DNA of 36,779 bases. Source: a virus. Shown here in pieces: positions 31,731 through 36,779 of the stretch; the stretch's first letter is position 1; the number at the start of each line of letters is the position of its first letter. A program made the translations under genes and the position numbers. The notes below the pieces were generated by a model. The model was given only the letters and a program-made list of their open reading frames with translations, had not been told where the DNA came from and did no database searches. The DNA lies in IMG/VR virus record IMGVR_UViG_3300043251_000087, positions 1 to 36,779 of that record; one strand, 5' to 3'.

Positions 31731-32192
31731 ATGCCATACCGCCGGCGCCAAGAGCGTGACCGCGAGCGAGCTCGCCGCGCCGCCGCCGTCGAACGGGCCA
31801 AGGGACAATCGGCGCTCGACGTTGCGCTGACGGAAATCGGCGCGGCGTTCGATCAGGCCGCCGTCGTCAACGATTTCAAGATCCGGGTCGAGCGGCTGAT
31901 CCGGCGCGGGCCGCGCCACCCGGCGCTACGCGCGCGCTTCGGCGCGCGGGCCACGCGACTCCATGGCCGCGACCTCGACGCGGCGATCGCCACGGTCGAG
32001 CGCTGGTGGCGCGACGAGCGAAAAGCCTTTCAGATTGCCAGTGCGCTCGGCGGCGGCAGCCGGCTGTCGCTGGAAGTTTTGCGCGACATGCGACTCGTTC
32101 TTCGCTTGATACGCATTAAGAGAATGGAGGCCGAATATTTCGAGACCATGGCAGCGCTGTCCGATCCGCCGGCCGCACTCGCGGCCGAGTGA
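31731..32192 (+). CDS. Unknown small basic protein next to aspS
   Basis: The 153-residue protein begins with a very basic helix (MPYRRRQERDRERARRAAA), followed by helical segments (ALTEIGAAFDQAAVVNDFKI, AAIATVERWWRDERKAFQIA). It ends in a coiled-coil-like stretch (LRDMRLVLRLIRIKRMEAEY). I do not recognise it. It is convergent with aspS, with 12 bases between the stops. It could be the last element gene or a host gene; the prophage edge is not visible. Confidence 0.6.
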   Translation: MPYRRRQERDRERARRAAAVERAKGQSALDVALTEIGAAFDQAAVVNDFKIRVERLIRRGPRHPALRARFGARATRLHGRDLDAAIATVERWWRDERKAFQIASALGGGSRLSLEVLRDMRLVLRLIRIKRMEAEYFETMAALSDPPAALAAE

Positions 32193-32204
32193 ATGGCGCG
32201 CCGC

Positions 32205-34097
32205 TCACGAGCGCTCGGGCAGCACAGTGCGGATATGCAGTTCGCGCAATTGCTTTGCCGTGACCTCCGACGGCGCGCCCATCAGCAAATCCTCGGCGCG
32301 CTGGTTCATCGGGAACAGCACGACCTCGCGCAGATTCTCCTCGCCACACAGCAGCATGACGATGCGATCGATGCCGGGCGCGATGCCGCCGTGCGGCGGC
32401 GCGCCAAGCGACAGCGCCCGCAACATGCCGCCGAATTTCTGCTCGAGCACGCTCTCGTCGTAGCCGGCGATGGCAAACGCCTTCTTCATCACGTCGGGGC
32501 GATGATTGCGGATGGCGCCCGAGGACAATTCCACGCCGTTGCAGACGATATCGTATTGGATGGCCTTGAGCGAAAGAATCTTTTCGTTGTCTTTCGCATC
32601 GAGTGCCAAAAAATCTTCGACCGACGCGTTCGGCATCGAGAACGGATTGTGGGAGAAATCGACCTTCTTGTCCTCTTCGTTCCATTCGTACATCGGAAAG
32701 TCGACGATCCAGCACAGCTCGAAGCGGTCTTTCTGGACGAGGTGGAGCTCCTCGCCGATCTTGGTGCGCGCCGGCCCGGCGAATTTGACGAAGTCCTTCG
32801 GCTTGCCGGCAATGAAAAAGCAGGCGTCGCCGACGCCGAGCCCAAGCTGACTGCGAATCTGCTCCGTGCGTTCAGGACCGATATTATTGGCGAGCGGACC
32901 ACGCCCGATCACTTTCCCAGTTTGATCCAAGTTGCGCTCTGCAAACTCCTCGAGCGTCCCGCCTTGCGCTTTGAACGCCTTTGCCACGGATTCCTTCGAC
33001 GACCCCTCGTATGGAGCAAAAATTATATAGCCCAAGCCCGGTTGCCCCTCGCCTTGCGCCCAGGAGTTCATGCGGTCGCAGAAGGCGCGGTTGCCCCCGT
33101 TGGGCGCCGGGATCGCCCACACTGCGCCGTTTGGATCGTTGGCGAGAATGTTGGCGAAGATCTTGAAGCCGGAGCCGCGGAAGGCTTCGCTTACGTCCTG
33201 CATGACGAGCGGATTGCGCAGGTCGGGTTTGTCGGAGCCGTATTTGCTCAGCGCCTCGGCGTAAGGAATGAGCGGGAATTTCTTGGTCACCGGCTTGCCG
33301 CCGGAAAACTCCTCGAACACGCCGCGGATCACCGGCTCGACGGCGTCGAACACGTCCTGCTGGGTGACAAAGCTCATTTCGAGATCGAGCTGATAGAACT
33401 CGCCAGGCGAGCGGTCGGCGCGGGCGTCTTCGTCGCGAAAGCACGGCGCGATCTGGAAATAACGATCGAAGCCGGCGATCATGATCAGCTGCTTGAACTG
33501 CTGCGGCGCCTGCGGCAGCGCGTAGAATTTTCCCGGATGGATGCGCGACGGCACCAGATAATCGCGCGCGCCTTCGGGCGACGAGGCGGTGAGGATCGGT
33601 GTCTGGAACTCGAAGAAGCCTTGCTCCTTCATGCGCCGCCGGATCGAATCAATGACCTGGCCGCGCTTCATAATGTTTTGATGCAAGTGCTCGCGACGCA
33701 GGTCGAGGAAACGGTACTTGAGCCTTGTTTCCTCAGGATATTCCTGGTCGCCGAACACCGGCATCGGCAGCTCGCCGGCCGGCCCCAAAACCTCGATCTC
33801 GCGGATATAGACCTCGACCGCGCCAGTCGGCAGGTCGGGGTTCTCGGTGCCGCCCGGCCGCCGCCGCACCTTGCCGTCGATCCGCACCACCCATTCCGAG
33901 CGCAGCGTCTCGGCGACCTTGAAAGCCGGGCTGTCGGGATCGGCCACCACCTGGGTCAGCCCGTAATGGTCGCGCAGATCGATGAACAGCACGCCGCCAT
34001 GGTCGCGGATGCGGTGGCACCAGCCCGACAGCCGGGCCTCGATGCCGATGTCGCTCTCGCGGAGCGCGCCGCAGGTATGGGTGCGGTAGCGGTGCAT
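32205..34097 (-). CDS. aspS: Aspartyl-tRNA synthetase
   Basis: This class II synthetase charges tRNA-Asp (possibly also tRNA-Asn, as in many alphaproteobacteria) in the cytoplasm. The start is ATG 34097 ([18 protein letters not shown]), with GGA seven bases upstream; ATG 34103 is too close to that site. The N-terminal OB fold contains [20 protein letters not shown]. Motif 2 is in [20 protein letters not shown], a GAD-type insertion lies in the middle, and motif 3 is [14 protein letters not shown]. About 630 residues, slightly longer than the usual ~590-600. It is a normal housekeeping gene and marks host chromosome to the right of the prophage. Confidence 0.95.
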   Translation of the reverse strand: MHRYRTHTCGALRESDIGIEARLSGWCHRIRDHGGVLFIDLRDHYGLTQVVADPDSPAFKVAETLRSEWVVRIDGKVRRRPGGTENPDLPTGAVEVYIREIEVLGPAGELPMPVFGDQEYPEETRLKYRFLDLRREHLHQNIMKRGQVIDSIRRRMKEQGFFEFQTPILTASSPEGARDYLVPSRIHPGKFYALPQAPQQFKQLIMIAGFDRYFQIAPCFRDEDARADRSPGEFYQLDLEMSFVTQQDVFDAVEPVIRGVFEEFSGGKPVTKKFPLIPYAEALSKYGSDKPDLRNPLVMQDVSEAFRGSGFKIFANILANDPNGAVWAIPAPNGGNRAFCDRMNSWAQGEGQPGLGYIIFAPYEGSSKESVAKAFKAQGGTLEEFAERNLDQTGKVIGRGPLANNIGPERTEQIRSQLGLGVGDACFFIAGKPKDFVKFAGPARTKIGEELHLVQKDRFELCWIVDFPMYEWNEEDKKVDFSHNPFSMPNASVEDFLALDAKDNEKILSLKAIQYDIVCNGVELSSGAIRNHRPDVMKKAFAIAGYDESVLEQKFGGMLRALSLGAPPHGGIAPGIDRIVMLLCGEENLREVVLFPMNQRAEDLLMGAPSEVTAKQLRELHIRTVLPERS

Positions 34098-34222
34098 GCT
34101 CATTCCAATGGGTGAAAAGGTGGCGCACAACCACCCGCTACGCGCCGATTTGTCAAGCACCAAGCAAGCGCCTCGACAGAACCGCGCCGATCTGCACACT
34201 CGCCGCCGAACCAGGAGCAGGA

Positions 34223-35887
34223 ATGCCGAAGCAACGTAAAAAGCCGGCCGGCCAAGCGGCAGGCTTGACCATGACCGCAGCCGAAGCGGTGATCGCGACG
34301 CTGATCGGCCACGGCCTCGACACGATTTATGCCCTGCCAGGCGTGCAGAACGATTTCCTGTTCGAGGCTTTGTTCGGTGCACAGGACCGGCTGCGCACCA
34401 TCCACACCCGCCACGAGCAGGGCGCGGCCTATATGGCGCTCGGCGCGGCGCTTGCCACCGGCAAGCCGGCGGCCTTCGCCGTGGTGCCCGGGCCGGGGCT
34501 TCTCAACGCCGGCGCGGCGCTGCTCACCGCCTATGGGATGAACGCGCCGGTGCTCGGCCTGATCGGGCAAATTCCCGACGCCGATATCGGCCGCGGGCTG
34601 GGCCAGTTGCACGAAATCCGCGACCAGGGCGGCATCGTCAAGCGGCTGGTCGATCATTCGTCGCTGATCCGCAAGCCGGAGCAGGCGTCGCGGGCAACGG
34701 CGCTGGCGCTGCGCGCGATGCAAAGCGGCCGGCCGGGACCAGCGGTGCTCGAATGCGCCATCGATGTGTGGGGCAAATCCGGGCCGGTGACCTTGCAAGC
34801 GCCGCTGCCGGTTCCGGCAACCAAGATCGATCCGGGCGCGATCCGCAAGGCGGCAAAGCTTCTCGGCGCCGCGAAGCGGCCGCTGATCATCTGCGGCGGC
34901 GGCGCGCAAGGTGCTTCGCAAGAAGTCACGGCGCTCTCGGCCATGCTGCAGGCGCCGGTGCTCGGCTTTCGCCGTGGCCGCGGCGTGCTCGACGCCCGCG
35001 ATCCGCTCAGCGTCACGCTGCCGCTGGGCCGCGATCTGTGGGGCGAAGCCGATGTGGTGCTAGCCGTCGGCACGCGTCTCCTCATTCAGTTCCGGCAATG
35101 GGGTATTGATCGCGAACTCAAGATCGTCCGCGTCGACGCCGATGCCGAGGAACACGGCCGCCTGCACAAGCCGGCGGTGGCGCTGATCGGCGACGCCGCG
35201 CCGATCCTGCAAAGTCTGCTTGAGGAATTGCCGGCGCATAACGCCAAACGCGCCTCGCGCCGCGCCGAGATGCAGGAGCGGCAAGGTGCGTGGCGCAAGC
35301 GCTTGGAAAAAATCGCACCCCAGATCGCGTTCCTCGACGCGATCCGCGCCGAATTGCCCGAAGACGGAATTTTCGTCGACGAAGTCACGCAAATGGGTTT
35401 TGCCGCGCGGATAGCCTTTCCGGTCTACAAACCGCGCACCTTTCTCTCGCCAGGCTATCAGGACCCGCTCGGCTGGGGCTTTGCCACCGCGCTTGGCGCG
35501 CAGCATGCCCGGCCCGACGTGCCGGTCGTCGCCATCTCGGGCGACGGCGGCTTCCTGTTCACCGCAACCGAGATGGCGACCGCGATCCGGCACCGCATCC
35601 CGCTGGTGACCATCGTGTTCAATGACGGCGCGTTCGGCAATGTCCGGCGCATCCAGCAGGAGCGCTTCGGCAACCGCTTGATCGGCAGCGATCTGGCCAA
35701 TCCGGATTTCGTCGCCTTCGGCAAGAGTTTTGGCGCCGCGGCCGTGCGTGCCAAAGGCCCGGACGAGTTGCGTCAGGCGTTACGCCAGGCCTTCGCGCAG
35801 CGCAATGGGCCGACGCTGATCGAGGTTCCGGTGGGTGCCTTCCCGAGTCCGTGGGAATTCATCAACATGCCCAAGATCCGCGGGTAA
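34223..35887 (+). CDS. Thiamine-diphosphate enzyme, acetolactate synthase-like
   Basis: The 554-residue protein starts at ATG 34223, with AGGAG upstream. The N-terminal pyrimidine-binding domain holds catalytic Glu65 in [14 protein letters not shown] central domain follows ([18 protein letters not shown]). The C-terminal PP domain shows the ThDP motif [12 protein letters not shown] through NDGAFGN (about 440-470). This is the architecture of acetolactate synthase, benzoylformate decarboxylase and related enzymes. The substrate cannot be told from the sequence; lacking an adjacent small subunit, biosynthetic IlvB is less likely. It is divergent from aspS. Confidence 0.87.
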   Translation: MPKQRKKPAGQAAGLTMTAAEAVIATLIGHGLDTIYALPGVQNDFLFEALFGAQDRLRTIHTRHEQGAAYMALGAALATGKPAAFAVVPGPGLLNAGAALLTAYGMNAPVLGLIGQIPDADIGRGLGQLHEIRDQGGIVKRLVDHSSLIRKPEQASRATALALRAMQSGRPGPAVLECAIDVWGKSGPVTLQAPLPVPATKIDPGAIRKAAKLLGAAKRPLIICGGGAQGASQEVTALSAMLQAPVLGFRRGRGVLDARDPLSVTLPLGRDLWGEADVVLAVGTRLLIQFRQWGIDRELKIVRVDADAEEHGRLHKPAVALIGDAAPILQSLLEELPAHNAKRASRRAEMQERQGAWRKRLEKIAPQIAFLDAIRAELPEDGIFVDEVTQMGFAARIAFPVYKPRTFLSPGYQDPLGWGFATALGAQHARPDVPVVAISGDGGFLFTATEMATAIRHRIPLVTIVFNDGAFGNVRRIQQERFGNRLIGSDLANPDFVAFGKSFGAAAVRAKGPDELRQALRQAFAQRNGPTLIEVPVGAFPSPWEFINMPKIRG

Positions 35888-35962
35888 TCTGCGTCGCAAC
35901 AGGCTTTGTGTCGGCACCAGACCGGCCTTGCCACACGCCTCATATCTGAACAGACTAGCGCA

Positions 35963-36779
35963 ATGCCGATGTCGAGTGCCGCCGCAGTCTCCTATTCAAC
36001 GCACCCGATCACCGCGACGTCGGAGCTGGCCGGCGCGTGCAAGCGGATGGCTGCCCATCCCTTCGTCACCATCGACACCGAGTTCCTGCGCGAGACCACC
36101 TACTATCCGCTGCTGTGCGTGGCGCAGATGGCCTCGCCAGAGGAAGCGGTCGTCGTCGATGCGCTCGCGCCCGGCATCGATCTTGCGCCGTTCTACGCGC
36201 TGATGGCCGACGAAAAGGTGATGAAGGTGTTTCATGCCGCGAGGCAGGACATCGAAATCATCTGGCACGGCGCAAAACTCATTCCGCATCCGATCTTCGA
36301 CACCCAGGTCGCCGCCATGGTGCTCGGCTATGGCGATTCCATTTCCTACGATCAACTGGTGCAACGCATCACCGGCGACGCGCTCGACAAATCGCACCGC
36401 TTCACCGACTGGACGCGCCGGCCGCTGTCCGAGGCGCAACTCGCCTACGCCATTTCCGACGTCACCCATCTGCGCGACGTCTATCACGCGCTGGTCGAAG
36501 ATCTCGGCCGCCGCGGCCGCGTCGATTGGGTCGAGGACGAAATGCAGGTGCTGACCTCGCCCGAGACCTATCGCATGGATCCGCAGAGCGCGTGGCAGCG
36601 GCTCAAAACGCGCGTGCGCAAGCCCAAGGAACTCGCGGTCCTGATCGAGGTCGCGGCCTGGCGCGAGCGCGAGGCGCAATCCCGCGACGTGCCGCGCTCG
36701 CGCGTGCTCAAGGACGACGCGATCGCCGACATTGCCGTGCAGGCGCCGACGACCATCGAGAAGCTCAAGCACCTGCGCT
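35963..36779 (+). CDS. rnd: Ribonuclease D, C-terminus beyond the window
   Basis: This 3'-5' exoribonuclease trims tRNA 3' ends. From ATG 35963, 272 codons are visible. The DEDDy catalytic set is complete: Asp38 and Glu40 in FVTIDTEF, Asp96 in [10 protein letters not shown], and Tyr162/Asp166 in [10 protein letters not shown]. The first HRDC domain begins after about residue 200 ([38 protein letters not shown]). The N-terminal ~15 residues are variable, so a later start is possible. It lies 75 bases after the thiamine-diphosphate enzyme gene. Confidence 0.93.
   Translation, partial: MPMSSAAAVSYSTHPITATSELAGACKRMAAHPFVTIDTEFLRETTYYPLLCVAQMASPEEAVVVDALAPGIDLAPFYALMADEKVMKVFHAARQDIEIIWHGAKLIPHPIFDTQVAAMVLGYGDSISYDQLVQRITGDALDKSHRFTDWTRRPLSEAQLAYAISDVTHLRDVYHALVEDLGRRGRVDWVEDEMQVLTSPETYRMDPQSAWQRLKTRVRKPKELAVLIEVAAWREREAQSRDVPRSRVLKDDAIADIAVQAPTTIEKLKHLR

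Noticed and set aside
32193-34115. 640-codon plus-strand frame opposite aspS
   Set aside because: It lies entirely antisense to a well-conserved aspartyl-tRNA synthetase gene and has shadow composition.

Overview
The window looks like a chromosome segment from a high-GC alphaproteobacterium, most likely Hyphomicrobiales in the Bradyrhizobium/Pseudolabrys neighbourhood. That is an inference from the GcrA-type regulator, the style of the aspartyl-tRNA synthetase N-terminus and the GC-rich palindromic repeats. Positions 1 to about 31.6 kb are a prophage or phage-derived element. From about 31.7 kb onward there is ordinary chromosome: a small unknown gene, aspS, a thiamine-diphosphate enzyme and the start of rnd.

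The prophage is read leftward, except for a CI-like S24 repressor (30821-31573, + strand). The repressor diverges from a three-gene coupled operon (GcrA-like protein and two unknowns, 30693-28992). Next comes a cold-shock gene, followed by the packaging and head module: terminase large subunit (22462-20927), portal (18736-16490), prohead protease/scaffold (2743-1727) and major capsid (1497 to beyond the left edge). About 13.7 kb lies between portal and protease, and about 6 kb between the cold-shock gene and terminase. Both intervals are filled almost entirely with toxin/immunity-type modules.

Two conserved 'heads' carry exchangeable C-terminal toxin-like domains. Head 1 is the portal protein itself. 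After the portal fold, a Gly/Pro linker (PEHPGWP...GGKFRPKD) leads into a PD-(D/E)xK nuclease-like tail, followed by its putative immunity gene. Downstream lie promoterless partial portal copies, each joined to another tail and immunity gene: a second PD-(D/E)xK type with a tandem NTF2-like immunity protein, an HHxVP nuclease-like tail, and a repeat of the first tail. They resemble the orphan CT/immunity cassettes of CdiA and Rhs loci, but built on a phage portal gene. Head 2 is a helical N-terminal domain of about 80 residues beginning MKPPLP or similar, ending in a PRVPAGNPDGGQWT linker. It occurs five times with different tails: barnase-like with a barstar-like partner, PD-(D/E)xK-like, a tail paired with small membrane proteins (twice), and an unrecognised tail paired with a zinc-ribbon protein.

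The locus shows much recombination. There is a 4.0 kb near-perfect direct repeat (6229-10228 and 13930-17929), duplicated fragments of the terminase and cold-shock genes next to cassettes, a composite linker joining both head types, and GC-rich palindromic elements inserted in portal sequences (in frame in the full-length gene, frame-breaking in an orphan copy). A GSU2403-type nucleotidyltransferase with palindromic operator-like sites is carried twice inside the 4 kb repeat. All functional calls are from reading the sequence; no database search was possible.
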